Positions 47,192-55,189 of a stretch of DNA of 64,000 nucleotides are shown here, piece by piece; position 1 is the first letter of the stretch, and each line of letters opens with the position of its first letter. Position numbers and translations under genes: made by a program. The stretch is from NCBI GenBank assembly GCA_002304345.1, contig NEUU01000008.1, positions 107,943 through 171,942 of the forward strand. Direction: 5' to 3'. The DNA is from Verrucomicrobia bacterium Tous-C9LFEB (GTDB lineage: Bacteria > Verrucomicrobiota > Verrucomicrobiia > Methylacidiphilales > UBA1321). The notes under the pieces are model-generated. The model was not told the DNA's origin, searched no databases, and was given only the letters and a program-made list of their open reading frames with translations.

Positions 47192-47899
47192 TTATTGCCC
47201 GCTCCAAAAAGGATCGGTGGCCAGCGCCGGGATCTCGGCATATTTCATATATTGAGAATGCCCATCATAGAATAAAACATTGAGTCCCTCGTCATGCGGG
47301 ATCAATCCGAAGTACAGTGCGAAACCGGAACGTGTTCCCAACACAAAACTCGCCTCCACCACCATGGCCGTGGTGGCGGGACTGGTCACATTGCCGAGCG
47401 ATACCGGCTTCGCCCACACATCCGCCCAGAGGGGATTCCCTACGCCGGAATTCAAACCATAGGACATCCGGTTCGGATTGATCTGCACCCCCGGCGGGCA
47501 ACTCGGAGTTCCCCAGATTTCCGGGCACCGAAAGATATTCTTCTGACGGCTGACATTACTCCCCTTGCGCACACAGGGGTCGTTGGCGTTAAATACGTAG
47601 CTGCTGGCGGAGTAGCCGCAATAGGTCCAGATGGCGTAATTCCATAGGCCGGTATCAGTGGCACTCGGGTAATTCCGATCCACCGCCGGCAACTGATTAT
47701 TGTGATCGGCCGCATACAAAAAAAGGCCGCTTCCAATCTGGCGCTCGTTGCTCATGCATGTCGAACGCCGGGCCGAAGCCATGGCTTTTTTGAAAACAGG
47801 TAACGCCAAGGCTGCCAGCACCGCGATAATCGCCACGACCGTCAACAGCTCAATGAGCGTGAAGGCTCCGCGATTCCGGGGGTGGGCTCTCGCATTCAT
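47192..47899 (-). CDS. Prepilin-like protein with H-X9-DG motif (cassette 4)
   Basis: The protein has 235 residues. The leader is [27 protein letters not shown], with Ala before Phe. The globular domain contains Cys pairs and the usual YAADHNNQLP segment, and ends with H-X9-DG (HDEGLNVLFYDGHSQYM). It follows the GH-A enzyme by 14 bp, so the enzyme and pilin-like protein are co-transcribed. Of the four copies, this and cassette 1 share the most similar leader. Confidence 0.88.
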   Translation of the reverse strand: MNARAHPRNRGAFTLIELLTVVAIIAVLAALALPVFKKAMASARRSTCMSNERQIGSGLFLYAADHNNQLPAVDRNYPSATDTGLWNYAIWTYCGYSASSYVFNANDPCVRKGSNVSRQKNIFRCPEIWGTPSCPPGVQINPNRMSYGLNSGVGNPLWADVWAKPVSLGNVTSPATTAMVVEASFVLGTRSGFALYFGLIPHDEGLNVLFYDGHSQYMKYAEIPALATDPFWSGQ

Positions 47900-47913
47900 G
47901 ATTTATTATCGGT

Positions 47914-49470
47914 TTATTCGAACCGCGCCACCACCAAAGATTGCGCTGGGAGCGTCATTTTCTCCAAGGGCTTGCCTTTGACACCACAGGCCAACGGCTC
48001 GATCTTCAGCACTACGGCATCTTTGGTATTGTGAGCATCCAAGTCATTCCCCCAGATCCCCGACGCTCCTTGAAACACATGCGATCCCGCAAAAGTCAGA
48101 TTCAGCGTGCGCGCCGCACCGGGATTGACCAGAATTAATGTCATCCCCTTGGCATGACGAATGGCACTCATGGCCACGGGACGATCCGTCGCGCTCGCCG
48201 CCCCTTCGCCCACCGAGGTCTCCACCGTAACCACCTCACCCGGCTCGATTCCGCCCAAAAGGCGAAACAGCTCCAGCATGCCAGTCTTGTAGAGTTCATT
48301 CGTCTGACCACTCCGATAAACCAATCCCCACGGGCCTGAAGAGAAATTATGATAGTTCGTCCCCGCCACCTCGGGCACCGCCAGACAACGGACCAGAAAG
48401 CTGGCCGTGGAGAGAACCCCATCAAGCGAATGGCTCAGATACCATGTCGATTTCCATTCCTGATCCTTCAACGCCGGCGGCCACATCGCATGTTCAGTGA
48501 TCAGAAGGCTGACCTTGTGCCCGTTGGTTTCCACCTCCCGCACCTGCTTCACCATCGCCTTCAACCACGAATCGACAAAGGCTCCTTCCAATCCTTGAAA
48601 GGACCCCGGCTTCAGGCTCGGATCGTCCTTTCCGCGAGCCGCGCTTTTGTAGTAGTAATGCGGCGCAATATAATCCACCTGCGACCCAAGAGCCCGCAGC
48701 ACCTTGCCGTCCCACTCATCCCAGTAACACGATCCCTCAATGGCCAGCTTCGCCTTGGGATTTACCGCCCGGATCGCCGCAATGAAAGGCTTCACCGCCT
48801 CGATATATTGCTCCGCCGTCCAAACGTATTTTTTGTGCGCATTCGGTTTCAGGCTCATCTCATTGCCCAGCTCCCAACAAGCCACCGGCACCGGGTTGGG
48901 CAAACCGAGCTCCACCCGCTTTTGCGCCCAGTTCGTCTTCCCCGGCTCCACTTTCGCCTTCGCATCACCGGTTAAAAATTGCACGAGATCCGCCGCGTCT
49001 TGCGGCGTTTCCTTGAGGATATTCAAAGTCCAGACAAACTCCGCGCGCGGATCGATCTTCTGCACCCAGCGAATCCATTCCACCGGTCCGATCCGCACCT
49101 GTCGCGGACTCTCCCACGGGTTCAACTGCTGCAAGGGCCGATCCTCCACCGGACCAATCGCCTGCTTCCAGTGAAACTCCTGCGAGATCGTCCCCGCCAT
49201 GCGATTCAGCGGCAGCGGCAATCCCTGACAAAGCTCGGCCAATTGGGAATCTTCCAGATGATTCGACGGGTCGACCTGAACCCGGTCCTGCGAGTAGCCC
49301 CACTCAAAATTCAGCCCAAAAAAACGGGGCGAGAACGATCGCAGCACACTCTTCTCATCCACCCGGACATTCAGCGTACTCGGCGCTTTGGCGGCTTCCT
49401 CCGCGTGACAACACATGAGCGAAAGCACCACCACCGCGAGCAACCAACCGGCCTGTCGACGATAATCCAT
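47914..49470 (-). CDS. Secreted clan GH-A glycosidase, alpha-L-arabinofuranosidase-like
   Basis: The protein has 518 residues with a signal peptide (AGWLLAVVVLSLMCCHAEE). A TIM-barrel enzyme of the retaining clan GH-A is indicated by the acid/base motif CWELGNEMS near residue 200 and the nucleophile motif LLITEHAMW near 330. The C-terminal beta-sandwich (MTLILVNPGAARTLNLTFAGSHVF) fits GH51, GH39 or GH79-like proteins. The general layout is closest to GH51 arabinofuranosidase-type sequences. Substrate is not provable by eye. It is the only clear enzyme in cassette 4. Confidence 0.78.
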   Translation of the reverse strand: MDYRRQAGWLLAVVVLSLMCCHAEEAAKAPSTLNVRVDEKSVLRSFSPRFFGLNFEWGYSQDRVQVDPSNHLEDSQLAELCQGLPLPLNRMAGTISQEFHWKQAIGPVEDRPLQQLNPWESPRQVRIGPVEWIRWVQKIDPRAEFVWTLNILKETPQDAADLVQFLTGDAKAKVEPGKTNWAQKRVELGLPNPVPVACWELGNEMSLKPNAHKKYVWTAEQYIEAVKPFIAAIRAVNPKAKLAIEGSCYWDEWDGKVLRALGSQVDYIAPHYYYKSAARGKDDPSLKPGSFQGLEGAFVDSWLKAMVKQVREVETNGHKVSLLITEHAMWPPALKDQEWKSTWYLSHSLDGVLSTASFLVRCLAVPEVAGTNYHNFSSGPWGLVYRSGQTNELYKTGMLELFRLLGGIEPGEVVTVETSVGEGAASATDRPVAMSAIRHAKGMTLILVNPGAARTLNLTFAGSHVFQGASGIWGNDLDAHNTKDAVVLKIEPLACGVKGKPLEKMTLPAQSLVVARFE

Positions 49471-49615
49471 ATGGTGAGTCCAATCCGGTAATTCTAATTT
49501 GCTTTCAAGATGAGATTAAATCGCGCAGTAATTTTCCGGCCTGACAAGGCGTGACGAACGAGCCTATCCGCAGTGATCTGTGAGCGAGTTAGAATAAATA
49601 CACTGAACTCCGAAA

Positions 49616-50425
49616 TTACTTGCGAACCTGACGAGCGCGGATCAATCCAAACACTCCCACACTGGCCACCATCAACGCCATCGCCGACGGCTCCGGTACT
49701 GTGGACAGGCTGAAATTCTCAATCGATTCCAGACCCGCGCCGCCACCCGAAACCGATAAGCCCACATATTGAATATCCGGATTCGTCGTGAAGGTGTAGG
49801 TACTCCCCGCCGTGGCACCGTTCAGATCCAACTGCGTCGCCCCCACATAAACATCGAGCGTCCAATTCGCCAGGGCCGTGTTCAACACCAGCGACACCGT
49901 CTGCGCCGTATCCGTCGCGAGGGTTCCCGCCGCGAGCGAGGCTAAAGAATTGGCCGCAGCCGATCCCCCGAATACCGCCGCACCACCATTATCGCGCAGC
50001 AAAACCCAGGGCCAACCCGCGTCCGAGCCGTTCATCGCGCCGCCGAGACCGCTCGCGAGCGCGCCTGACTGAATGAATCCCAAGCTGACCCACTTCGAGC
50101 TCGTCCCGGCCGCCATCGTGATGGTGGACGACAGCGTATACACGCCTGGATTCGTCAGGAAATAATTCGCCCCCAGATCGATCAGCGCCGTCTGCTGCAA
50201 ATCCAACCCTGCCGTCAGCACCGTACCCGAAGTCGACCACGTGCTCGCCGTGCCATTATTGAACGCCTGCCATTTAGCCCCACCCACTGTGGTATCCGGA
50301 GTCGATCCATGCAGATAACCCGTACGATTGAAACCATCGGAGATGAGCGTGGTGGCCTGCGCGCTCAGCGGCAACAGCAAAAGGCCAAGGAGAAGCGTCA
50401 ATGCGAAGGGTTTGGATGAATTCAT
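49616..50425 (-). CDS. PEP-CTERM exported protein (cassette 4)
   Basis: The protein has 269 residues with a signal peptide (FALTLLLGLLLLPLSAQA). The body is a beta-sandwich rich in Gly, Ser, Thr and Ala (SDGFNRTGYLHGSTPDTTVGGAKW, typical of this class). The C-terminal sorting signal is VPEPSAMALMVASVGVFGLIRARQVRK. It is divergent from the ROK regulator; two near-identical 20-bp sites lie in the shared 253-bp intergenic region. The likely transcript is this gene, then the GH-A enzyme and the prepilin gene. Confidence 0.86.
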   Translation of the reverse strand: MNSSKPFALTLLLGLLLLPLSAQATTLISDGFNRTGYLHGSTPDTTVGGAKWQAFNNGTASTWSTSGTVLTAGLDLQQTALIDLGANYFLTNPGVYTLSSTITMAAGTSSKWVSLGFIQSGALASGLGGAMNGSDAGWPWVLLRDNGGAAVFGGSAAANSLASLAAGTLATDTAQTVSLVLNTALANWTLDVYVGATQLDLNGATAGSTYTFTTNPDIQYVGLSVSGGGAGLESIENFSLSTVPEPSAMALMVASVGVFGLIRARQVRK

Positions 50426-50485
50426 GGAGTTATCGAGGTGGAGGGTTTTTAAGGTTCGATCGATTTGCGGCGATGATTATTATAG

Positions 50486-50505
50486 ATACATTGTTTTTAA
50501 ATTAA
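50486..50505. promoter_or_regulatory. Candidate ROK-regulator operator, copy 1
   Basis: ATACATTGTTTTTAAATTAA is a near copy (17 of 20 identical) of the site at 50609-50628. It lies about 60 bp before the start codon of the PEP-CTERM gene, in its likely promoter. Confidence 0.5.
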
Positions 50506-50601
50506 GGCAAGCCCTTTTTGTCGCTTCGGTTTAAAAAATGCAATTCCATTTACGTAGTAAATCCCTCGAAACTTCCAAATTTCACCCGACACCTTCCCTC
50601 A

Positions 50602-50631
50602 CTATTAAATACAATGTTGTTAATTTAATAG
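50602..50631. promoter_or_regulatory. Candidate ROK-regulator operator, copy 2, with inverted repeat
   Basis: ATACAATGTTGTTAATTTAA (50609-50628) lies within the inverted repeat CTATTAAA-N14-TTTAATAG (50602-50631), about 50 bp before the ROK gene. NagC/Mlc-type ROK repressors bind long AT-rich imperfect palindromes, often at paired sites. The two copies, 123 bp apart, could support looping between the divergent promoters. Confidence 0.5.
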
Positions 50632-50678
50632 TTTGTGTCATACTGACCTCAACCGGGATTTTGTCCCCCCTTCTCTAA

Positions 50679-52025
50679 ATGGAAGTTGCCACCCCATCTC
50701 CTTGCGATACGATTTTCGCCAAGCCGATTTCTCCTCAACCCGCGCCGCGCGAACTCACACCTCCCGCCCCCGCCCGTGAGGACGAAGACGATGCCGTATT
50801 TGTCATGAATGATACCCAGAGTCTGATCATCCAGCTTTTGCGCAAGCACGGCAGCATGACCCGTGACCAACTCTCCCGCCGTCTGGGCCTCTCCCCGATG
50901 GGAACCTCCAAGCCGCTCTCCGCACTCAGTCGCGCCGGCATGGTCACGCTCGGGCAGAAAGCCCAGTCCGGCCCCGGACGCCCCTCGAAGTCCGTGAAAC
51001 TCTCCACCGATCGCTGCTTTTCGCTCGGCATCACGGTCAAGCACCTCGAAGTGGAGCTGGCCATCGTGAATCTGCAAAGTCAGGTCATCGATTTTCAGCG
51101 ACTCCCCTTTTCCTTCGCCGGTGGCATTACCGATTTCGCTCCGATCTACTCCCTCGCCCTGCGCATGGTCAAAGCGCTCCCCCGCCGCACCCTCTTCGCT
51201 GCCGGACTGAGTTTTAGCGGCGATTTCGAATTCGATACCGAGCACATTCTCAAGACCAACGACTTTTCCTCGCCGGGCCAGGCCGATCAGTTCCGGCGGC
51301 AGCTCGCCAAAAAACTCGGGACTCCGGTCACGCTCATCCACGACACCGAAGCGTGGCTCATGGCCGAGCGCTGGTGCAATCCCAGCCTCCCGCCCAATCC
51401 CACGCTATTGCATGTCGGAGATCGATTGGGTTTCAGCCTCATGATTGATGGTCATCTCTGCCGTGGCACGCCGCTCTGGTCCCGCTGGCTGGGCCGCATC
51501 CAGGTGCCGTTCTCACAGGAAAAAGCCGCGGGCTTTCTTCCCGGAGCTCTCGCGGGCACAGCCGATGTGTTTTCGTGGATCGACCGCCTGCATCACTATC
51601 ACTACGGAGAGCGGCCCTACGATTCGCCCGAAGGCGAACGCCGCGAAATCACCCAGCTTTATCAACGCTGGAAGGACGGCGACAGCACGGTGCAGAAACT
51701 CGTTCAGGGAGGCGCCCACGATCTCGCCGTCGTCATCCGCAATGTGTGCCTGCTCCTCCCGTTTCAGCGGGTCATCTGCACGGGTTGGATTCCTGAGATT
51801 CGCGCGCTGATTATCGACGAAATTCGACGCACGCTGCAGGAGATTCAAACCGCGCACCGCCAGCCGGTATCGGATAGCATCCCCATCGTCAGCGAATCGG
51901 TACTCGGCGACCAAACCGAAGCCGCCGGCAGCGCCCTCTGGGCCATTGACCGCACACTGGAACTCAAAATGTCCCGGCGCGGCTGGAAAAACTCCAGCCC
52001 CAAATCGCGGGCTGCCGCAGAGTAG
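50679..52025 (+). CDS. ROK-family (NagC/XylR-like) transcriptional regulator
   Basis: The protein has 448 residues. A Pro-rich, acidic N-terminal extension of about 45 residues is followed by a winged helix (NDTQSLIIQLLRKHGSMTRDQLSRRLGLSPMGTSKPLSALSRAGMV) and a sugar-kinase-like ROK domain (FSLGITVKHLEVELAIVNLQ, TPVTLIHDTEAWLMAERWC). The usual zinc-site Cys cluster and the GTGIG phosphate loop of ROK kinases are not evident, so it is a regulator, not a kinase. No clear ribosome site precedes ATG 50679; an internal ATG at 50805 just before the HTH is an alternative start. It is divergent from cassette 4. Confidence 0.85.
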   Translation: MEVATPSPCDTIFAKPISPQPAPRELTPPAPAREDEDDAVFVMNDTQSLIIQLLRKHGSMTRDQLSRRLGLSPMGTSKPLSALSRAGMVTLGQKAQSGPGRPSKSVKLSTDRCFSLGITVKHLEVELAIVNLQSQVIDFQRLPFSFAGGITDFAPIYSLALRMVKALPRRTLFAAGLSFSGDFEFDTEHILKTNDFSSPGQADQFRRQLAKKLGTPVTLIHDTEAWLMAERWCNPSLPPNPTLLHVGDRLGFSLMIDGHLCRGTPLWSRWLGRIQVPFSQEKAAGFLPGALAGTADVFSWIDRLHHYHYGERPYDSPEGERREITQLYQRWKDGDSTVQKLVQGGAHDLAVVIRNVCLLLPFQRVICTGWIPEIRALIIDEIRRTLQEIQTAHRQPVSDSIPIVSESVLGDQTEAAGSALWAIDRTLELKMSRRGWKNSSPKSRAAAE

Positions 52026-52116
52026 AACAGACTGCGATAGGCGTACTCACTTCACGGCAGCTCTCGCTATCGCGAGACTACACATTACTCCCGGGCCGAT
52101 GCGACCATGCCTCCCG

Positions 52117-53793
52117 TTACCGCTTGCCCATCGCCCGGTTCACCGCGCTGAGCACGGCCAGATACGACGCCTTCTCGATATTTGTATCGATCGCCGCCCC
52201 GAAGCACGAATGCACCTTCGCGGTTTTCACCTCGATGTAGGCCACCGCCTTCGCTTCCGCGCCACGTCCCAGCGAATGCTCGGAGTAGGACAAAATCTCG
52301 AACGGCTCGACACCGGTTTGCTTCAACGCATGCACAAACGCATCGATCGGGCCGTTACCCTTGCCTTCGACCGTGTGCAGCTTGCCGCCCACGATGACGC
52401 TCGCTTGAATCGTCGTCGTACCGTTCAGCTTCACCGGCTTCACGCCACGCAAGGTGATCGGCTCGTCGCGATCCACGAATTCCTTCAGGAACGCCTCGTG
52501 GATCAACACCGGCGGCAATTCGTCGCCGCGTTCATCCGCGATCTGATTAATGTATTTGCCCACTTCCTTGTGCATCAACTTCGGCATCTGGTAACCAAAT
52601 TCGTTCTCCAGAATGTACGCCACGCCGCCCTTGCCGGACTGCGCGTTGATGCGGATGATCGCCTTGTAGCTGCGGCCGATGTCGCGCGGATCGATGGGCA
52701 GGTACGGAATATCCCACAACGCGTCTTCCGGCTTGGATTGCTGCTCCTTCATCCCCTTGTTGATCGCATCCTGATGCGAACCGGAGAAGGCCGTGAAAAC
52801 CAGATCGCCCGCGTACGGACAACGCACCGGCACCTCCATGCGCGTGCACCGCTCATAAATCTCACGCACTTCCTCGATATTGGAGAAATCCAGCTTCGGG
52901 TCGACGCCCTGCGTATAGAGATTCAACCCCACACTCACGATATCCACATTGCCTGTGCGCTCGCCGTTGCCGAAGAGAGTTCCCTCGACCCGGTCCGCCC
53001 CCGCCAGCATGCCCAACTCCGTCGCCGCGACACCCGTGCCGCGATCGTTGTGCGTGTGCAGGCTGATGATCGCCGCATCGCGATGCTTCAAATTCCGGCA
53101 CATCCATTCGATGTGATCCGCATGCACGTTCGGCGTGGCGATTTCCACCGTCGCAGGCAGGTTCAAGATAATCTTGTCCTCCTTCGTCGGCTGCCAGACA
53201 TCGCACACCGCGTCGCAAATCTCGCGGGAGAACTCGATTTCCGTCAGGCTGAAACTCTCCGGCGAATACTCGAACCGGATCTTCGTCCCGTTCGCGCGCG
53301 CTTCCGCCGCCAGCTTCTTGATCAACGTCGTCCCCTTCACCGCCAGATCGACCACCCCCTGCTTGTCCAAGCCGAACACCACCCGCCGCTGCGTCGGGTT
53401 CGTGGAATTATAGAGATGCACGATCGCCTGCTTCGCGCCCTTCAAGGACTCGAACGTCCGCTCGATCAAATCGGGGCGGGATTGCACCAGCGTCTGAATA
53501 TAAACATCATCCGGAATACGCTTCTCGTCGATCAACCGGCGCATGAAATCGTACTCGATCTGCGACGCGGACGGGAAGCCCACCTCGATCTCCTTGAAGC
53601 CCACCTTCACCATCAGATCGAACATCTCCAGCTTCTCCTCCACACTCATCGGGATCGGCAACGCCTGATTGCCATCGCGGAGGTCGACGCTGCACCAGAT
53701 CGGCGCTTGCGTGACGGTGCGGTTCGGCCACTGACGGTCGGGCAAATGAATGACCGGCGCGGCTTTGTACTTCGTAATCGGATGTTTCTGCAT
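52117..53793 (-). CDS. leuA: 2-isopropylmalate synthase
   Basis: LeuA catalyses the first committed step of leucine synthesis, condensing acetyl-CoA with 2-oxoisovalerate. It has 558 residues, the length of the LeuA type-2 group (actinobacterial/yeast-like) rather than the roughly 510-residue proteobacterial type. Visible features are the catalytic barrel (CSVDLRDGNQALPIPM near 35; SLHTHNDRGTGVAATELGMLAGADRVEGTLFGNGERTGN near 250, with the metal-binding His pair) and the C-terminal leucine-binding regulatory domain (about 430-558). No other leu gene is adjacent. A leucine-rich leader peptide and hairpins upstream indicate transcription attenuation by leucyl-tRNA supply. Confidence 0.97.
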   Translation of the reverse strand: MQKHPITKYKAAPVIHLPDRQWPNRTVTQAPIWCSVDLRDGNQALPIPMSVEEKLEMFDLMVKVGFKEIEVGFPSASQIEYDFMRRLIDEKRIPDDVYIQTLVQSRPDLIERTFESLKGAKQAIVHLYNSTNPTQRRVVFGLDKQGVVDLAVKGTTLIKKLAAEARANGTKIRFEYSPESFSLTEIEFSREICDAVCDVWQPTKEDKIILNLPATVEIATPNVHADHIEWMCRNLKHRDAAIISLHTHNDRGTGVAATELGMLAGADRVEGTLFGNGERTGNVDIVSVGLNLYTQGVDPKLDFSNIEEVREIYERCTRMEVPVRCPYAGDLVFTAFSGSHQDAINKGMKEQQSKPEDALWDIPYLPIDPRDIGRSYKAIIRINAQSGKGGVAYILENEFGYQMPKLMHKEVGKYINQIADERGDELPPVLIHEAFLKEFVDRDEPITLRGVKPVKLNGTTTIQASVIVGGKLHTVEGKGNGPIDAFVHALKQTGVEPFEILSYSEHSLGRGAEAKAVAYIEVKTAKVHSCFGAAIDTNIEKASYLAVLSAVNRAMGKR

Positions 53794-53867
53794 ACGGACT
53801 TCTTTCTAAAATGACTTTAACTTGAAATGGTTGATCGGTTCTCTGGCCGTTTTTTTGAAAAGAGACG

Positions 53868-53919
53868 CTTCCCTGAGTCGCAACGACTCATCACAGGCCC
53901 CGAATCCGGCGAAGGGAAG
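53868..53919 (-). promoter_or_regulatory. Attenuator-like nested hairpins in the leuA leader
   Basis: On the minus strand CTTCCCT (53913-53919) pairs with AGGGAAG (53868-53874), enclosing a perfect inner hairpin TGAGTCG-TTG-CGACTCA (53874-53890). The distal arm is followed by CGTCTCTTTT. The leader peptide contains a competing CTTCCC (its Leu14-Pro15 codons) that could pair with the same GGGAAG arm. This is the logic of a ribosome-controlled attenuator. The T-run is short, so terminator strength is uncertain. Confidence 0.55.
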
Positions 53920-53948
53920 AAAAAGGCAACAGCCAAGCGCCCCGTTCC

Positions 53949-54008
53949 CTAGGCCAGCAGGCCGGGAAGCAGACTAAGTCGAAGCGCCAGATGAAAGTGC
54001 GTTGCCAT
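53949..54008 (-). CDS. leuL: Leucine-rich leader peptide of leuA
   Basis: The open frame encodes a 19-residue peptide, MATHFHLALRLSLLPGLLA, ended by TAG. Seven of its 19 residues are Leu (CTG and CTT codons), two in adjacent pairs. It lies 155 bp upstream of leuA on the same strand, with attenuator-like hairpins between. Such a peptide is the sensor of leucine attenuation: a ribosome stalling at Leu codons changes the RNA fold. No Shine-Dalgarno sequence is present. A good promoter ends only about 11 bp before the ATG, so the message may be leaderless. Confidence 0.75.
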   Translation of the reverse strand: MATHFHLALRLSLLPGLLA

Positions 54009-54019
54009 GACTGAGGGGT

Positions 54020-54048
54020 ACACTACCGTTATCGACCCGTTTGGTCAA
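54020..54048 (-). promoter_or_regulatory. Promoter for the leuL-leuA transcript
   Basis: TTGACC (54043-54048) and TAGTGT (54020-54025) on the minus strand are separated by exactly 17 bp. Transcription would start around 54013, about five bases before the ATG of the leader peptide. The spacing and the downstream leader support it; the -10 box is a moderate match. Confidence 0.55.
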
Positions 54049-54091
54049 TACCTTAGCCAGCGTCAAACTCCTCCCCGGATCTCCGTTGTAG

Positions 54092-54110
54092 CCGGCCCCG
54101 CTGGGGCCGG
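54092..54110. repeat. Strong GC hairpin CCGGCCCC-GCT-GGGGCCGG
   Basis: A perfect 8-bp GC-only stem with a 3-nt loop lies just upstream of the leuA promoter. It resembles dispersed intergenic palindromes and has no T-run, so it is not a typical intrinsic terminator. Confidence 0.5.
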
Positions 54111-54135
54111 ATCGGCTTACCCTTCATTTCACATT

Positions 54136-54147
54136 CCCCCCCCCCCC
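54136..54147. repeat. Run of twelve C
   Basis: A homopolymer of 12 consecutive C lies in the repeat-rich gap upstream of leuA. No reading frame of a supported gene crosses it, so a phase-variation role is not indicated. The length may also be subject to sequencing or assembly error. Confidence 0.7.
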
Positions 54148-54197
54148 GAAGGTTCGATCGAACCGCTGCCCAACGAGAGCCTCCCCCTTGCCTTTCA

Positions 54198-54292
54198 AAC
54201 CCGGAGGGTTTGCAGCCAATAGCCGGGGGTTGAGCGCAGCGACACCCCCGGTAGCTACGCCCGACAACCCTGACCCCGGAGGGGTCACAGCA
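54198..54292. repeat. Cluster of GC-rich palindromes (second repeat family)
   Basis: Within 95 bp are CCGGGGGT...ACCCCCGG (54223-54230 with 54244-54251) and GACCCC-GGA-GGGGTC (54272-54286), plus a related CCCGGAGGGTTTGCAG segment at the left end. The pattern looks like a dispersed intergenic repeat, distinct from the REPIN-like elements nearby. Confidence 0.5.
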
Positions 54293-54308
54293 AAGGTGCT
54301 AATAGGAG

Positions 54309-54438
54309 AATTTGGAGTGCGGGAGTTCGCTCCCGCTTTGCAGTACGGCGGCAAGCCGCCGTCGAGTTCGTGAATCGAAAAGCAAAAGGCAAAGCGGCGG
54401 CACTCCGAATCGTCCATCACCTCATATAATCATCCTAA
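54309..54438. repeat. REPIN-like element, copy 1 (right hairpin reduced)
   Basis: It opens with AATTTGGAGTGCGGGAG, forms CGGGAG-TTCG-CTCCCG, then GGCGGC-AA-GCCGCC, a core GAATCGAAAAGCAAAAGGCA, and closes with GCACTCC and CATCCTAA. It matches the element at 55518-55657 over its whole length but lacks most of the right-hand hairpin. Together the copies bracket the toxin-antitoxin genes. Confidence 0.85.
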
Positions 54439-54497
54439 AACGCCCTTAACTTAGCGCCATTCGGGACTGTCACTTTTTCCACATAAACATACTGGCC

Positions 54498-54827
54498 CTA
54501 CTCTTTCTTTTCCCTCCAATAATACGTGTAATCGTTACCCTTATAAGGCCAGTTTTCTTGAAAATCATTTCGAGGATCATACCAGATATGTTCCGCCACA
54601 TCTTGCAAAGCACCACATCTTCTAATTTCAATTCTTTTGGCTTCCTCAGCATTATTGGCGGTATATCTCGTGTATTCCCCCCATATGGAATCGACGATTA
54701 AGTAGGCTGTTACACCCGAAAGGCCCTGGTCCTGAAGGGAATCCATGTACTCGATCAGTTTTCCTGCATCCGGATCTTTCTCGATCATACGGCGTATCTC
54801 CAGTTCAATTTCCATTTCTGACTTCAT
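54498..54827 (-). CDS. Hypothetical small acidic protein
   Basis: The protein has 109 residues from ATG 54827; an upstream in-frame extension to 54917 overlaps the toxin gene and is Arg/Pro-rich, so it was left out. The N-terminal part is helical and charged (EMEIELEIRRMIEKDPDAGKLIEYMDSLQDQGLSG). The C-terminal part is Trp/Tyr-rich (WYDPRNDFQENWPYKGNDYTYYW). I do not recognise a family. Lower GC than its surroundings and its position between two REPIN-like repeats, next to a toxin-antitoxin pair, suggest an acquired gene or a toxin-antitoxin passenger. Confidence 0.55.
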   Translation of the reverse strand: MKSEMEIELEIRRMIEKDPDAGKLIEYMDSLQDQGLSGVTAYLIVDSIWGEYTRYTANNAEEAKRIEIRRCGALQDVAEHIWYDPRNDFQENWPYKGNDYTYYWREKKE

Positions 54828-54895
54828 AATGATTAAATTACGTTTTGGAGAGAGGTTGAAGGTTGAGAAATAGGGAGGCTGGTATCTTTTCCTCT

Positions 54896-55189
54896 TTATT
54901 CGAGGCGCACTTTCCAATAACCGGGCTCGCGTTTGAGGTGCATGACCGCCACAATCCAGAGGCGATCCGCGTCTTCCAGATAGATGATTCCGTACGGAAA
55001 TGAGAGGCTAAAGTGCCTACGGGCGGGCGGGTCAACCTGCCGGAAGGTTTGGGGATGGGCACAGACTTCGCGGATCAATTGCTCCATTTCGAGGAGAAAG
55101 CGCTGGCCAAGTTGCGAGTCAATGGCCGCATAGTAAGCCACCGCTGCGGTGAGCTCGGAATCGGCCGCGGGATGGAAAACCGCTTTCAC
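54896..55189 (-). CDS. RelE/ParE-superfamily toxin
   Basis: The protein has 97 residues. The fold pattern is typical: MKAVFHPAADSELTAAVAYYAAIDSQLGQRFLLEMEQLIREVCAHP, then RRHFSLSFPYGIIYLEDADRLWIVAVMHLKREPGYW. The strand with Arg-His and the final VMHLKREPGYW match ParE/RelE toxins. Members inhibit gyrase (ParE) or cleave mRNA (RelE); which applies is not visible. Its ATG overlaps the antitoxin stop by 4 bp, the usual antitoxin-first order. Confidence 0.88.
   Translation of the reverse strand: MKAVFHPAADSELTAAVAYYAAIDSQLGQRFLLEMEQLIREVCAHPQTFRQVDPPARRHFSLSFPYGIIYLEDADRLWIVAVMHLKREPGYWKVRLE

Noticed and set aside
51946..53814. A 622-codon open frame on the plus strand across leuA
   Set aside because: It is antisense to leuA, whose minus-strand product has intact family motifs; the frame is an artefact of GC-rich codon bias and has no ribosome site or recognisable domain.
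54136..54147. Phase-variable contingency locus at the C-run
   Set aside because: No supported reading frame crosses the run.
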